Positions 8,015 to 17,317 of a DNA stretch of 64,000 bases are shown one piece after another (within the stretch, counting starts at the first letter, position 1; each line of letters starts with the position of its first letter). The stretch is from assembly GCF_900013425.1 (NCBI RefSeq), contig NZ_FBXK01000005.1, forward strand, positions 2,232,001-2,296,000, read 5' to 3'. The position numbers were made by a program, and so were the translations under genes. The notes under the pieces were generated by a model, which saw only the letters and a program-made list of their open reading frames with translations, was not told where the DNA came from and searched no databases. This stretch comes from Sphingobium sp. Z007. Its GTDB lineage: Bacteria > Pseudomonadota > Alphaproteobacteria > Sphingomonadales > Sphingomonadaceae.

Positions 8015-8824
8015 ATGATTCGCCCCCTGACGCTCGCGACCACCGCCCTGCTCCTGCTCACCAGCGCCGCCACGCCGGCCGCCCCCCGCCGCGTCGTGTC
8101 GCTCAATGTCTGCGCCGACCAATATCTGCTCGCCCTCGCCGACCCGGCGCAGATCGCCGCTTTGAGCAGCAACGCTCGCGACCCCGAACTCTCCGCGGCA
8201 GCTACCAAAGCCCGCCACTTCCGCACCCTGCGCCGCACGTCGGAGGAAGTGCTGGCGATCCAGCCCGACCTCATCCTGGGCTTCCCGATCGGTCCCAATC
8301 AGGTGGCGGGCGCGCCGCCGGGCGACTGGCGGACACTCGGCCTCGCCAGCGCAGACAGCTATGCCGCGATTCTCGACCAGATCCGTCAGGTCGCCCACGC
8401 GACCGGCCATGTCGATCGCGGCGAAGCGCTGATCGCAGCCATGCACCGCGATCTCGCCGCCCTGCCCCGCCCCAAAGGCGGCGGCGTCGCAGCCTATTAT
8501 CAGCGCCGCGGCTATATGACCGGCACCGGCACGCTGATCGATGATCTGATGCGCCGCGTAGGCCTCGTCAATCTCGCGGCGAAGTTGGGCAAGCCGCCGC
8601 TGGCGCAAGTGCCGCTGGAGGAAATGGTCGCCGCCCGCCCCGACTGGCTGATCGTGGAAAGCGCCACCGACCGGGTGGTGGATCAGGGCACGGAAATGCT
8701 GCACCACCCCGCGCTCGCCACCATCCCGCGCATCAGCCTGCCGCAAAGCTGGACCGTCTGCGGCGGCCCCGCCTATGTGCAGGCCGCGCGCGCCATCACG
8801 CAGCGCCTCAACGCGCCGCGATAA
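8015..8824 (+). CDS. Periplasmic substrate-binding protein, cobalamin type (BtuF-like)
   Basis: This is a 269-residue secreted binding protein of the class-III (BtuF/FecB-like) group that would deliver the ligand to the BtuCD-like importer. A Sec signal peptide (residues 1-22, ending ATPAAP) is followed by RVVSLNVCADQYLLALAD, the characteristic opening of BtuF-type proteins, and AIQPDLILGF. The backbone helix region and C-terminal PQSWTVCGGPAYVQAARAI fit the fold. It is divergent from its permease/ATPase and convergent with btuB. B12 as ligand is inferred from context. Confidence 0.85.
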   Translation: MIRPLTLATTALLLLTSAATPAAPRRVVSLNVCADQYLLALADPAQIAALSSNARDPELSAAATKARHFRTLRRTSEEVLAIQPDLILGFPIGPNQVAGAPPGDWRTLGLASADSYAAILDQIRQVAHATGHVDRGEALIAAMHRDLAALPRPKGGGVAAYYQRRGYMTGTGTLIDDLMRRVGLVNLAAKLGKPPLAQVPLEEMVAARPDWLIVESATDRVVDQGTEMLHHPALATIPRISLPQSWTVCGGPAYVQAARAITQRLNAPR

Positions 8825-8849
8825 GGGGGCAGGCGTCACGCCCGCCCCC
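8825..8849. terminator. Hairpin between convergent btuF-like and btuB genes
   Basis: GGGGGC-a-GGCG-tca-CGCC-c-GCCCCC forms a stable stem just after the stop of the binding-protein gene and before the btuB stop on the other strand. There is no long T-run on either side, so its terminator role is inferred from its place. Confidence 0.55.
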
Positions 8850-8860
8850 GGTAGTTCCGA

Positions 8861-10699
8861 TTAGAAGCGGACACGCACGCCGCCATAGGCCGACCGGCCG
8901 TAGGTTCCATAGCCATAGGCTGTGGCGTAGGTCTCATCGAACAGATTGTCGATCCGGCCATAGACTTCCAGATGCTCGCCCAGCGGCATCGACGCCCGCA
9001 CCCCGGCCAGCGCATAGCCGTCCAGCCGCCGCGTGTTGGCTGCGTTGTCGAAACTATCGTCCACCATCGTCACCGTCGCGCCGGTGGAGAGGCCGAAGGA
9101 CCAGACATAATCCGCCGACAGGCTCACCGCATTGGCGGCGCGGCGGGCCAGGCGATGGCCATAATTGGCCGACCCAGCCGACCGGTCCCGCGCATCGACA
9201 TAGCTGTAGCTGCCCGTCACGGTCAGCGCATCGACCGGCTTCAGCGCGATTGAGGCTTCCACGCCCTTGGCGCGGGTGCGGTCCAGATTGCCATAGGTGA
9301 AGGTGGCGTTGTCATAATTGATCTGGTTACGCGTATCACGGCGGAATGCGGTCACCGACAGCATCGCCCGCCCGCCGTCCAGGCTCTGGTCGAAACCGAC
9401 ATCATAGCTTTTCGACCGTTCGGGGCGCAGCGCCGCATTGCCGCTGAACGTGTCGTACAACTGATATAGCGAGGGTGCCTTGAACCCCTCGCCATAGCTC
9501 AGCCGCACATTGGTCGCGCCGCCATTGGGCGAATAATTGGCGTTCGCGCCGAAGGTCGTCGCACCGCCGAACTGGCTATGATCGTCATGCCGAACGCCAC
9601 CAGTGACGGCCAGCCCCGTGAAGGGCTTCACGATCGCCAGCCCATAGACGCTGTCGATGTTGATCCGCGCGCTCGCCGTGTCGCCGAACCCGAAGAAATC
9701 ATAATCCGGCCGCTCATGCTCATAACCGAACACCAGCTTGGCCTGATCGACCGGGGCATAGACGCCCTCATATTCGAAGCGCAGGTTCGTGCCCGAATAG
9801 CCATAATCCGGGTCGGTCCCGCGCACGAAATAATAGTCGCGGTCGTTGCGCAAATAGGTCACCGCCGCGCGGTTGGTCAGCTTGCCATCCAGCAGCGCCA
9901 GGTTCAGCCCCGCATAACCGACATATTGATCCATCTTCGACACGTCGCTGCTGTCGGCGGGCGCGCCGAAGAAGCTGTCATAGTCGAGGTCCGCGTGGAT
10001 ATAGTAACCGCGCAGGTCCAGGCTCAGCGCCTCGGTGAAATTCAGCGTCAGCCGCGCGTTGGTCGCGATATTCTCGGTCCCGTCGCGCTCCGTGCCACCC
10101 GCGGCTGATGAAATACCGTCGGTCCGAAAATAGGCCGCGCCGATCCCGCCCGCGGCGATACCGCTGGTCCCGGACACATCCGCCTTGGCGCTCAGCGTAT
10201 CGCTATAGCCATAGTCGATCGACGCATTCGCGCCGAAGCCCTCGACCGGCACCCCGGTCATGATATTGACCACGCCGCCGATCGCCTGGCTGCCATGCAC
10301 CACCGAGTTGGAGCCGCGCAGCACTTCGATCCGCTTGATATTGCCGGTCAGCAGCGGACCGAAATCATAACCGTCGCCGATGCCGCTGGGGTCGTTGACC
10401 TTCACCCCGTCGATCAGCACCAAAGTCTGCGTCGTTTCCGCCCCGCGCAACGACACGCCGGTCTGGCTGCCGACGCTGCCGTTGCGGCTGAAGCGCACGC
10501 CCGGCGTCGTCGCCAGCAGGTCCACCACGTCGATCGTCTGCCGCGTCTCGATCGTCTCCGCATCGATCACCGTGATCGCCTGGCCGACCTCGTCGCGCGA
10601 CTGCGCAATGCCCGACGCGGTGACGACGATCTGGTCATCCTGCGCCAAAACCGGCGTCGCCACGATCAGCGCTGCCAACGAAATCCCTGTTTTCAACAT
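8861..10699 (-). CDS. btuB: TonB-dependent vitamin B12 receptor BtuB
   Basis: This 612-residue outer-membrane beta-barrel receptor takes up cobalamin with energy from TonB. A signal peptide (MLKTGISLAALIVATPVLAQ) is followed by a TonB-box-like stretch DDQIVVTAS and the plug domain (VIDAETIETRQTIDVVDLL, GVSLRGAETTQTLVLIDGV, RIEVLRGSNSVVHGSQAIGG). The barrel ends in the usual aromatic VRVRF. ATG at 10699 has GGGGGA in front. The long leader holds a cobalamin riboswitch, which strongly supports the B12 assignment over other receptors. Confidence 0.93.
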   Translation of the reverse strand: MLKTGISLAALIVATPVLAQDDQIVVTASGIAQSRDEVGQAITVIDAETIETRQTIDVVDLLATTPGVRFSRNGSVGSQTGVSLRGAETTQTLVLIDGVKVNDPSGIGDGYDFGPLLTGNIKRIEVLRGSNSVVHGSQAIGGVVNIMTGVPVEGFGANASIDYGYSDTLSAKADVSGTSGIAAGGIGAAYFRTDGISSAAGGTERDGTENIATNARLTLNFTEALSLDLRGYYIHADLDYDSFFGAPADSSDVSKMDQYVGYAGLNLALLDGKLTNRAAVTYLRNDRDYYFVRGTDPDYGYSGTNLRFEYEGVYAPVDQAKLVFGYEHERPDYDFFGFGDTASARINIDSVYGLAIVKPFTGLAVTGGVRHDDHSQFGGATTFGANANYSPNGGATNVRLSYGEGFKAPSLYQLYDTFSGNAALRPERSKSYDVGFDQSLDGGRAMLSVTAFRRDTRNQINYDNATFTYGNLDRTRAKGVEASIALKPVDALTVTGSYSYVDARDRSAGSANYGHRLARRAANAVSLSADYVWSFGLSTGATVTMVDDSFDNAANTRRLDGYALAGVRASMPLGEHLEVYGRIDNLFDETYATAYGYGTYGRSAYGGVRVRF

Positions 10700-10880
10700 A
10701 TATAATCCCCCGGCGTCGATGCGACGTGGGCCGGGGTCTCCGCTTTCGCAAGCGGCCGGGCGGAGGCAGGGGATGACGCCATATCCCGTCCACAACCCGA
10801 TGCGGCCCGGCCGCATGGCGTCGCTCGACGGAAAACCACCGTGCCCCGGCCATCCCCTGGACCAAAGCAAGAGCGACCAA

Positions 10881-11070
10881 GCGCCGGCAGGTCTCCTGGC
10901 TCGCGGGTCACAGCAACGATGCAAAGCCTTCCCGGACGTGACGTCCAGTGGCCGGTCTTTCGACCTTATGCATCGCGCTATCCGCTTACAGTTGCAGGGA
11001 CAGCCATGGAATTGGGCGCTCGCACGCCCGCACCACATTCCCGATTAAGCCCGTTGCCGGGCACCGGCGC
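10881..11070 (-). ncRNA. Cobalamin (AdoCbl) riboswitch upstream of btuB
   Basis: Read on the minus strand the region has the P1 pair GCGCCGG (from 11070) with CCGGCGC (to 10881) and the conserved GCCACTG B12 box at 10946-10952 followed by GGGAAGG. The 3' conserved block contains GACCCGCGAGCCAGGAGACC, characteristic of the cobalamin class. It lies about 180 bases before the btuB ATG. The intervening leader holds further GC-rich hairpins (for example CCGCTTGCGAAAGCGG) that could form the expression platform; whether it works on transcription or translation is not clear. Confidence 0.95.
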
Positions 11071-11152
11071 GATCATGTTGCAGGGAAAGCCAAGCCGCCC
11101 CCACGCCGCGCGCTCTAAGGGAAAGTGTCGGCGATGCCAAGCGGGTGACGGC

Positions 11153-11947
11153 TTAAACCAGCGCCCTGTTGCTCCGCAGCAACATCGCGTCCCGCCGCGC
11201 CAGCACGACCAGCGGCAGGCCCGCTTCCTCCGCGCGGCTCACGGCCAGCCGAGTCGGCGCGGAAATGGTGACGAGCAGCGGGCAGTCGGCCAGAACGGCC
11301 TTCTCCACCAGTTCGTAGGAACAGCGCGACGAGAGCAGCGCAAAGCCGCCATCCCAATCCGCGCCGATCCGCGCCATCGCCCCGATCAGCTTGTCGAACG
11401 CATTATGCCGCCCGACATCCTCCCGCACCAGCCGGATCATGCCGTCCGCCCCAACCCAGGCGGCGGCATGGGCCGCGCCGGTAGCCGCGTTCAACGGCTG
11501 GTGATCGTCGAGCGCGTCCAGCGCACGAAAAATGGCGGCTCGGTCCGTCCGCGACGTAGCGGCAACCCTCGGCAGCGGCCGGATCGCCTGCTCCAAATTT
11601 TCGATCCCGCAAATGCCACAGGAGGATTCCGACACCCGATGCCGCACCCGTTCCAGAAGCGCATCGGTGCGACCCGACGGCAATGTCGCGCGCGCCACGA
11701 TCCCCTGGTCGGTGCGATAGGCATCGACATCGAACGCCCCATCCTCCGGCCCGATCAGCCGCTCGGCCAGCGCAAAGCCCAGCACGAGGTCGCCGATGTC
11801 GCTAGGCGTCGCCATCAGCACCGCATAGCCGATGCCGTTAAATTCGATCGCGACCGGCACTTCCTCCGCCAGCGTGCGATCGATCGCCGCCGTCCCGCCA
11901 TCGGGCGTCAGGCGGTCGAAGCGCAGGCTCTGGCGGTCGGCATCCAT
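11153..11947 (-). CDS. fdhD: Formate dehydrogenase accessory sulfurtransferase FdhD
   Basis: FdhD transfers sulfur from a cysteine desulfurase to the molybdenum cofactor of formate dehydrogenase, which is needed for activity. The protein is 264 residues and has the essential cysteine pair in ESSCGICG near residue 115, EVPVAIEFNGIGYAVLMATP near the N-terminus, and REDVGRHNAFDKLIG in the second half, all standard FdhD motifs. It follows fdsD by 31 bp on the same strand and is the last gene of the formate dehydrogenase operon (FdsC position in other bacteria). It ends 82 bp before the 5' end of the btuB riboswitch transcript. Confidence 0.95.
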   Translation of the reverse strand: MDADRQSLRFDRLTPDGGTAAIDRTLAEEVPVAIEFNGIGYAVLMATPSDIGDLVLGFALAERLIGPEDGAFDVDAYRTDQGIVARATLPSGRTDALLERVRHRVSESSCGICGIENLEQAIRPLPRVAATSRTDRAAIFRALDALDDHQPLNAATGAAHAAAWVGADGMIRLVREDVGRHNAFDKLIGAMARIGADWDGGFALLSSRCSYELVEKAVLADCPLLVTISAPTRLAVSRAEEAGLPLVVLARRDAMLLRSNRALV

Positions 11948-11978
11948 TATCCCGGCCTAGCGGTGGATCGCCCGCCGC

Positions 11979-12284
11979 TCAACCGGCGTCGCAATGTCCG
12001 GCCTCGTCCACCGCATTGAATTGCGCCGCATCCACATCCGGCGCCGCCCGGCCCTGCGCCATCCGCGCGACGGCGGCTGCCGCGATCGGCGACAGCCGAT
12101 CCGGTTGCTCCTGCGCAATCGCGATAATCTGCGCCTTCATCCGCGGATCCCAGAAACGGGTCAGATGTTCGGCCAGCGCCTCTATCGCCTTATCCTCCCC
12201 CATGGTCGCAATATTGCGCGCGATCTGATGCGCCATATAGACCAGCCGATCAGTCGTCGACATGACATGCGTGTCGTCGCTCAT
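11979..12284 (-). CDS. fdsD: Formate dehydrogenase delta subunit (FdsD)
   Basis: This is a small 101-residue protein of the FdsD family, needed for maturation or stability of the NAD-dependent formate dehydrogenase complex. The family pattern is visible: RLVYMAHQIARNI, then EALAEHLTRFWDPRMKAQI and a proline/alanine-rich end (LSPIAAAAVARM). The ATG at 12284 has AGGTGG five bases ahead; an in-frame GTG at 12293 directly after the fdsA stop is possible but less well placed. Confidence 0.9.
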   Translation of the reverse strand: MSDDTHVMSTTDRLVYMAHQIARNIATMGEDKAIEALAEHLTRFWDPRMKAQIIAIAQEQPDRLSPIAAAAVARMAQGRAAPDVDAAQFNAVDEAGHCDAG

Positions 12285-12293
12285 GCCCGCCAC

Positions 12294-15152
12294 CTATTCC
12301 GCCGCTTCCAACGGCGCGATCCGGCGGCTCAGGCGCGCCTGATCGGCATAATCCTGCTGCCAGTCGCTGGGGCCATTGGACGCCATCACCTGCACTGCCG
12401 TCACCTTATATTCCGGACAATTGGTGGCCCAATCCGAATAGTCGGTGGTGATGACATTCGCCTGCGTCTCCGGGTGATGGAAGGTCGTATAGACCACCCC
12501 CGGCGCAACCCGCTCGGTCACTAGCGCACGCAGCGTCGTCTCCCCCGCCCGACTGCGCAGCGTCACCCAATCGCCATCCTTCAGCCCCCTGTTCTCCGCA
12601 TCGCTCGGATGGATTTCCAGCCGGTCCTCCGGGTGCCACGCCGTATTCGCCGTCCGCCGCGTCTGCGCGCCGACATTATAATGGCTCAATATCCGTCCGG
12701 TCGTCAGCAGCAGCGGGAAGCGCGGCCCGGTCTTCTCGTCGGTCGGCACATAGTCGGTGACGACGAACTTGCCCTTCCCCCGCACGAAGCCGTCCCTGTG
12801 CATCGTCGGCGTGCCCGTGGGCGCGCTGTCATTAGCCGGCCATTGCAGCGATCCTTCCGCCTCCAACCGGTCGTAGTGCACGCCTGCAAAGGTCGGCGTC
12901 AGCGCCGCAATCTCGCCCATGATCTGCGAGGGATGATCATAGGTCCACGCCAGCCCCATGGCGTTCGCCACCAGCTGCACGATCTCCCAATCGGCGTGGC
13001 CGTTGAGCGGCGCCATCACCTTGCGCACCCGCTGGATGCGCCGCTCCGCATTGGTGAAGGTGCCGTCCTTCTCCAGGAATGTCGATCCGGGCAGGAAGAC
13101 ATGCGCATAATTGGCGGTTTCGTTGAGGAACAGATCCTGCACCACCACGCACTCCATCGCCGCCAGCCCCGCCGCGACATGCTTGGTATTGGGATCGGAC
13201 TGGAGGATATCCTCCCCCTGCACGAACAGCCCCTTGAACGTCCCGTCGGTCGCCGCGTCCAGCATATTGGGGATACGCAACCCTGGTTCGGCGTCCAGCG
13301 CCACGCCCCACGCCGCCTCGAACAACTGCCGCGTCGCAGTGTCGGACACATGACGATAGCCCGAAAATTCATGCGGGAAGCTGCCCATGTCGCACGCTCC
13401 CTGCACGTTATTCTGGCCCCTCAGCGGGTTCACGCCCACGCCTTCCCGCCCGACATTGCCGGTCGCCATGGCCAGGTTGGCGATCGCCATCACGGTCGAA
13501 CTGCCCTGGCTATGCTCAGTGACGCCGAGGCCGTAGTAAATCGCGCCATTGCCGCCGGTGGCATAGAGCCGGGCGGCCGCGCGCACCTCCTGCGCCTTCA
13601 CGCCGGTCAGCGGTTCGATCGCCTCGGGCGAACGCGCCGCTTCCGACACGAAATCCGCCCAATCGGCAAACTCATCCCAATCGCACCGCTCGCGAATGAA
13701 GGCTTCGTCATACAGCTTCTCGGTCACGATCACATGCGCCATTGCGGTCAGCATCGCGACATTGGTGCCCGGCCGTAAGGGCAGATGATGTTCCGCCTCG
13801 ACATGCGGCGATTTCACCAGATCGGTGCGGCGGGGGTCCATCACGATCAGCTTTGCGCCCTGCCGCAACCGCCGCTTCATGCGGCTGGCGAACACCGGAT
13901 GCCCGTCGGTCGGATTGGCCCCGATCACCAGGATCACGTCGGCCTGCATCACGCTGTCAAAATCCTGCGTGCCCGCCGACGTGCCGAAGGTCTGGCTCAA
14001 CCCATAGCCGGTCGGCGAATGACAGACCCGCGCGCAGGTATCGACATTATTGTTGCCGAACCCCTGCCGGATCAGCTTCTGGACGAGGAACGTCTCCTCA
14101 TTGGTGCAGCGGCTTGACGTGATCCCGCCGATGCTGCGCGTGCCATATTTACCCTGAATGCGCCGAAACTCCGACGCGGTATGGGCGATCGCCTCCTCCC
14201 ACGACACTTCGCGCCACGGCTCGCGCACCGACGCACGGATCATCGGGTTCAATATGCGGTCCTGATGCTGGGCATAGCCCCAGGCGAAGCGCCCCTTGAC
14301 GCAGCTATGCCCGCGATTGGCCTTGCCGTCCTTCCACGGCACCATCCGCACCAGTTCCTCTCCCCGCATTTCCGCGCGAAACGTGCAGCCCACGCCGCAA
14401 TAGGCGCAGGTGGTGACGACCGCCCGGTCGGGCGTGCCGATCTCCACCACCGCCTTCTCGATCAGCGATGCGGTCGGGCAGGCCTGCACGCACGCCCCGC
14501 AGGACACGCATTCGGACCCCAGAAAATCCTCGCCCTGCGACGCCGACACCTTGGAGTCGAACCCCATATTCTCGATCGTCAGCGCGAACGTGCCCTGCAC
14601 TTCCTCGCACGCGCGCACGCAGCGCGAACAGACGATGCACTTGCTGGGATCGAAATCGAAATAGGGGTTCGACTGGTCCTTCGCCTGCCCCATATTGGTC
14701 GCGCCGTCATAGCCATAGCGCACATCGCGCAGCCCCACCGCGCCCGCCTGATCCTGCAATTCGCAGTCCCCGTTCGCCCCGCAGGTCAAACAATCGAGCG
14801 GATGATCGGAGATATAAAGCTCCATAACCCCGCGCCGCAGTTTTTTCAGCCGGTCGGTCTGCGTACGCACCACCATGCCCTCCGCGACCGGCGTGGTGCA
14901 GGAGGCGGGATAGCCATTGCGTCCCTCCACTTCGACCAGGCACAGGCGGCACGATCCGAAACTCTCCACATTGTCCGTGGCGCACAGCTTGGGGATCGAC
15001 CCGCCCATCAGCGACGCAGCCCGCATGATGCTGGTGCCTTCGGGTAAAGTGACGCTCTGCCCGTCGATGGTCAGCGTGATGCTCTTGCCCGTGGCGCCAT
15101 TAATTACCGGCGCCGCCGGCGTGCCATGGTCCGTTTCGCGGGCGAAGCTCAT
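12294..15152 (-). CDS. fdsA: Formate dehydrogenase alpha (catalytic) subunit
   Basis: This is the molybdenum-containing catalytic subunit of a soluble NAD-dependent formate dehydrogenase, 952 residues. In order: a 2Fe-2S ferredoxin domain (cysteines in PKLCATDN and SCRLCLVEVEG), a NuoG-type cluster site (HPLDCLTCGANGDCELQD), two 4Fe-4S motifs (CIVCSRCVRACEE and CVSCGACVQACPT), a further 4Fe-4S site before the molybdopterin region (CAYCGVGCTF, HSCVKGRF), then the bis-MGD oxidoreductase domain. The Mo-ligand cysteine is in DTCARVCHSPTGYG; selenocysteine is not used. A C-terminal molydopterin-dinucleotide-binding domain ends the protein. The start overlaps fdsB by four bases. Confidence 0.97.
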   Translation of the reverse strand: MSFARETDHGTPAAPVINGATGKSITLTIDGQSVTLPEGTSIMRAASLMGGSIPKLCATDNVESFGSCRLCLVEVEGRNGYPASCTTPVAEGMVVRTQTDRLKKLRRGVMELYISDHPLDCLTCGANGDCELQDQAGAVGLRDVRYGYDGATNMGQAKDQSNPYFDFDPSKCIVCSRCVRACEEVQGTFALTIENMGFDSKVSASQGEDFLGSECVSCGACVQACPTASLIEKAVVEIGTPDRAVVTTCAYCGVGCTFRAEMRGEELVRMVPWKDGKANRGHSCVKGRFAWGYAQHQDRILNPMIRASVREPWREVSWEEAIAHTASEFRRIQGKYGTRSIGGITSSRCTNEETFLVQKLIRQGFGNNNVDTCARVCHSPTGYGLSQTFGTSAGTQDFDSVMQADVILVIGANPTDGHPVFASRMKRRLRQGAKLIVMDPRRTDLVKSPHVEAEHHLPLRPGTNVAMLTAMAHVIVTEKLYDEAFIRERCDWDEFADWADFVSEAARSPEAIEPLTGVKAQEVRAAARLYATGGNGAIYYGLGVTEHSQGSSTVMAIANLAMATGNVGREGVGVNPLRGQNNVQGACDMGSFPHEFSGYRHVSDTATRQLFEAAWGVALDAEPGLRIPNMLDAATDGTFKGLFVQGEDILQSDPNTKHVAAGLAAMECVVVQDLFLNETANYAHVFLPGSTFLEKDGTFTNAERRIQRVRKVMAPLNGHADWEIVQLVANAMGLAWTYDHPSQIMGEIAALTPTFAGVHYDRLEAEGSLQWPANDSAPTGTPTMHRDGFVRGKGKFVVTDYVPTDEKTGPRFPLLLTTGRILSHYNVGAQTRRTANTAWHPEDRLEIHPSDAENRGLKDGDWVTLRSRAGETTLRALVTERVAPGVVYTTFHHPETQANVITTDYSDWATNCPEYKVTAVQVMASNGPSDWQQDYADQARLSRRIAPLEAAE

Positions 15153-16786
15153 TCCGCAGCCTCCTTGATGGGTGCAGGCGCACCGAAATCCTCAGGAAAA
15201 TAATCAAGCGCGCTCAGCACCGGATAAGGCGTGAAGCCCCCCAGCGCGCACAGCGACCCATATTTCATCGTATCGGCCAGATCGCGCAGCAACGCGGTCT
15301 GCGCTTCGATCGACACGTCGATCCGATCCGGTGTGCGCGAGTAAAGGGCTTTATCCAAATACCCCTCCCCCGTTCGGGCTGAGCCTGTCGAAGCCTTCCT
15401 CTTATCCTCCAAGAAGGATAGCCCTTCGACAGGCTCAGGGCGAACGGATGTTGAATTGCCTCGCGCCCCGATAATCCGGTCCATAATCTCCACCCCCCGC
15501 GTCGATCCGATCCGGCAGGGCGTGCATTTGCCGCAGCTTTCCGCCGCGCAGAACTCCATCGCAAAGCGCGCCATATGCGCCATGTCCACGCTGTCGTCGA
15601 ACACCGTGATCCCGGCATGGCCGATCAAGCCGCCGGCGGCCGCGAACGCTTCATAATCGAACGGCAGATGGAACATGGACGGCGGGAAATAGGCCCCCAG
15701 CGGCCCGCCCACCTGCACCGCGCGCACCGGCCGCCCGCTCGCCGTACCGCCGCCGATGTCGTTCACCAGTGCGCCCAGGGTGATGCCGAACCCGATCTCG
15801 TAAAGCCCGCCATGCCGCACATTGCCCGCCAGTTGCACCGGCATCGTGCCGCGCGACCGGCCGAACCCGACCGCCGCATAAGCCTCCGCCCCCTGCGCCA
15901 ATATGAAAGGCACCGCCGCCAAGCTCAGCACATTGTTGATGACCGTCGGCTGCCCAAACAACCCCTTGAGTGCCGGCAAAGGCGGCTTGGCCCGCACCTG
16001 CCCGCGCTTGCCCTCGATCGAATCGAGCAGCGCCGTCTCCTCGCCGCAGACATAGGCCCCCGCCCCCTCGCGCACTTCAAGCGCGAAAGGCGCGACGATG
16101 TGCGTCGACGCCGCGATCGCCGCGCGCATCGTCGCGATCGCGAACGGATATTCGGATCGAATATAGATATAGCCATGCCCCGCACCCACCGCATGGGCCG
16201 CGATCGCCATCCCCTCGATCAGGCAAAAGGGGTCGCCCTCCATCAGCATCCGGTCGGCAAAGGTGCCGCTGTCGCCCTCATCCGCATTGCAGACGATGTA
16301 TTTCTCACCAGAAGGCGAATCCAGCACCGTCTGCCATTTGATCCCGGTCGGAAAACCCGCGCCGCCACGCCCGCGCAGCCCCGACGCCTTGACCGCATCG
16401 ACCACCGCCTGCGGCTCTAGCGCGCGCGCCGCATTAAGCCCCACCCAGCCCCCATGCGCCGCATAATCATGCAGGCTCAACGGATCGATCACCCCGCAGC
16501 GCGCAAAGGTGAACCGCTGCTGCCCCGCAAAAAAGGGCAGGTCTTCCACTTTCCCAAGTCGCGCCCCATGCGTCCCGTCCAGCACCGCCGCCACATCGCC
16601 CGGCCCGACAGGCCCAAAGCCAATGCGCCCGTCCGCCGTCTCCACCTCGACCAAAGGCTCGATGCTGAACAGCCCGCGCGATCCGGTCCGCACCACCTCG
16701 CACCCGGCTTCGGCAAAGGCCCGCGCCGCATCATCCGCGCCCAAAGCGACCGACGCCATGTCGCGGCTTACAAACACGCGCGTCAT
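15149..16786 (-). CDS. fdsB: Formate dehydrogenase beta subunit with in-frame REP insertion
   Basis: FdsB is the NuoF-like diaphorase subunit that binds FMN and NAD and passes electrons to NAD+. Of 545 residues, the first ~110 form a thioredoxin-like region; the NuoF-type core follows with SGLRGRGGAGFPTGIKWQ (FMN/NADH region) and ESCGKCTPCRIGSTRG (C418, C421, C424 of a 4Fe-4S cluster, final ligand C513 in SLCALGG). Residues 447-472 (bases 15371-15448) are a family-B REP read in frame (SVRPEPVEG...GSART), lying in the loop between C424 and C513. Without it the length is 519, about the normal size. The ATG at 16786 overlaps fdsG by four bases. Confidence 0.95.
   Translation of the reverse strand: MTRVFVSRDMASVALGADDAARAFAEAGCEVVRTGSRGLFSIEPLVEVETADGRIGFGPVGPGDVAAVLDGTHGARLGKVEDLPFFAGQQRFTFARCGVIDPLSLHDYAAHGGWVGLNAARALEPQAVVDAVKASGLRGRGGAGFPTGIKWQTVLDSPSGEKYIVCNADEGDSGTFADRMLMEGDPFCLIEGMAIAAHAVGAGHGYIYIRSEYPFAIATMRAAIAASTHIVAPFALEVREGAGAYVCGEETALLDSIEGKRGQVRAKPPLPALKGLFGQPTVINNVLSLAAVPFILAQGAEAYAAVGFGRSRGTMPVQLAGNVRHGGLYEIGFGITLGALVNDIGGGTASGRPVRAVQVGGPLGAYFPPSMFHLPFDYEAFAAAGGLIGHAGITVFDDSVDMAHMARFAMEFCAAESCGKCTPCRIGSTRGVEIMDRIIGARGNSTSVRPEPVEGLSFLEDKRKASTGSARTGEGYLDKALYSRTPDRIDVSIEAQTALLRDLADTMKYGSLCALGGFTPYPVLSALDYFPEDFGAPAPIKEAAE
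15371..15448. repeat. Family-B REP palindrome inside fdsB (copy 2)
   Basis: This 78-bp palindrome has the same arms as the one at 2411-2486 (CGTTCGGGCTGAGCCTG and CAGGCTCAGGGCGAACG). Its length is exactly 26 codons and it has no stop in the fdsB frame, so the reading frame is kept. Confidence 0.9.
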
Positions 16787-17238
16787 GCCGCCACCTCCAG
16801 CGCGATCCGCTCCAACGCCTCCGCGTCGATCCGCGCCACTGGCCGCCCATCGACCAGCGCATTGGGGCCGATCGCACACAGGCCCAGGCAATAGACCGGC
16901 TCCAGCGCCACTTGCCCGTCGGCCCGCGTCTCGCCCATCGCCACGCCCAGCCGCTGCGCCGCCGCCGCCTCGATTCCCGCGCCGCCCCGCGCCTGGCAGC
17001 TTTCCGCCCGGCACAGCTTCACCACATGCCGCCCCGGCGCGACCCGCCGGAAATCATGATAGAAGGTAACAACGCCATGCACGTCCGCACGGCTCAGGTT
17101 CAGCGCTCTGGCGATCACCGGCACAATCGCATCGTCGATATGGCCCGCCTCCGCTTGCACCGCATGGAGCAGCGGCAACAGCCGGTCCCGCGTCGCGCCA
17201 TGCCGCGCGGTCCACGCGCCGATAAACTCTTCCATCAT
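16783..17238 (-). CDS. fdsG: Formate dehydrogenase gamma subunit (NuoE-like)
   Basis: FdsG is a 151-residue thioredoxin-like 2Fe-2S protein, the NuoE-type subunit of the formate dehydrogenase diaphorase part. The four ligands can be seen in KLCRAESCQ and EPVYCLGLCAIGP. The helical N-terminal domain (ADVHGVVTFYHDFRR) is typical of the family. I chose the ATG at 17238 (tandem with one at 17235, CAGGG in front). A further in-frame ATG at 17319 would put the start inside the LysR-type operator at 17318-17332, which argues against it. It is the first gene of fdsGBAD-fdhD. Confidence 0.93.
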   Translation of the reverse strand: MMEEFIGAWTARHGATRDRLLPLLHAVQAEAGHIDDAIVPVIARALNLSRADVHGVVTFYHDFRRVAPGRHVVKLCRAESCQARGGAGIEAAAAQRLGVAMGETRADGQVALEPVYCLGLCAIGPNALVDGRPVARIDAEALERIALEVAA

Positions 17239-17317
17239 ACCCTGCCTTTTGGCCCTGTTTTGCGCGCAATCCTGATCGCCCACAGCCATCGGGTCAAATC
17301 GAAGACAGATATCTACC

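Noticed and set aside
15371..15448. Possible frameshift or pseudogene in fdsB
   Set aside because: The inserted palindrome is a multiple of three and has no stop; the sequence continues with the final cluster cysteine and normal C-terminus.
16787..17014. N-terminal extension of fdsB into fdsG
   Set aside because: The extension is Gly/Arg-rich shadow sequence; the ATG at 16786 has the ATGA overlap seen throughout the operon and matches the family start.
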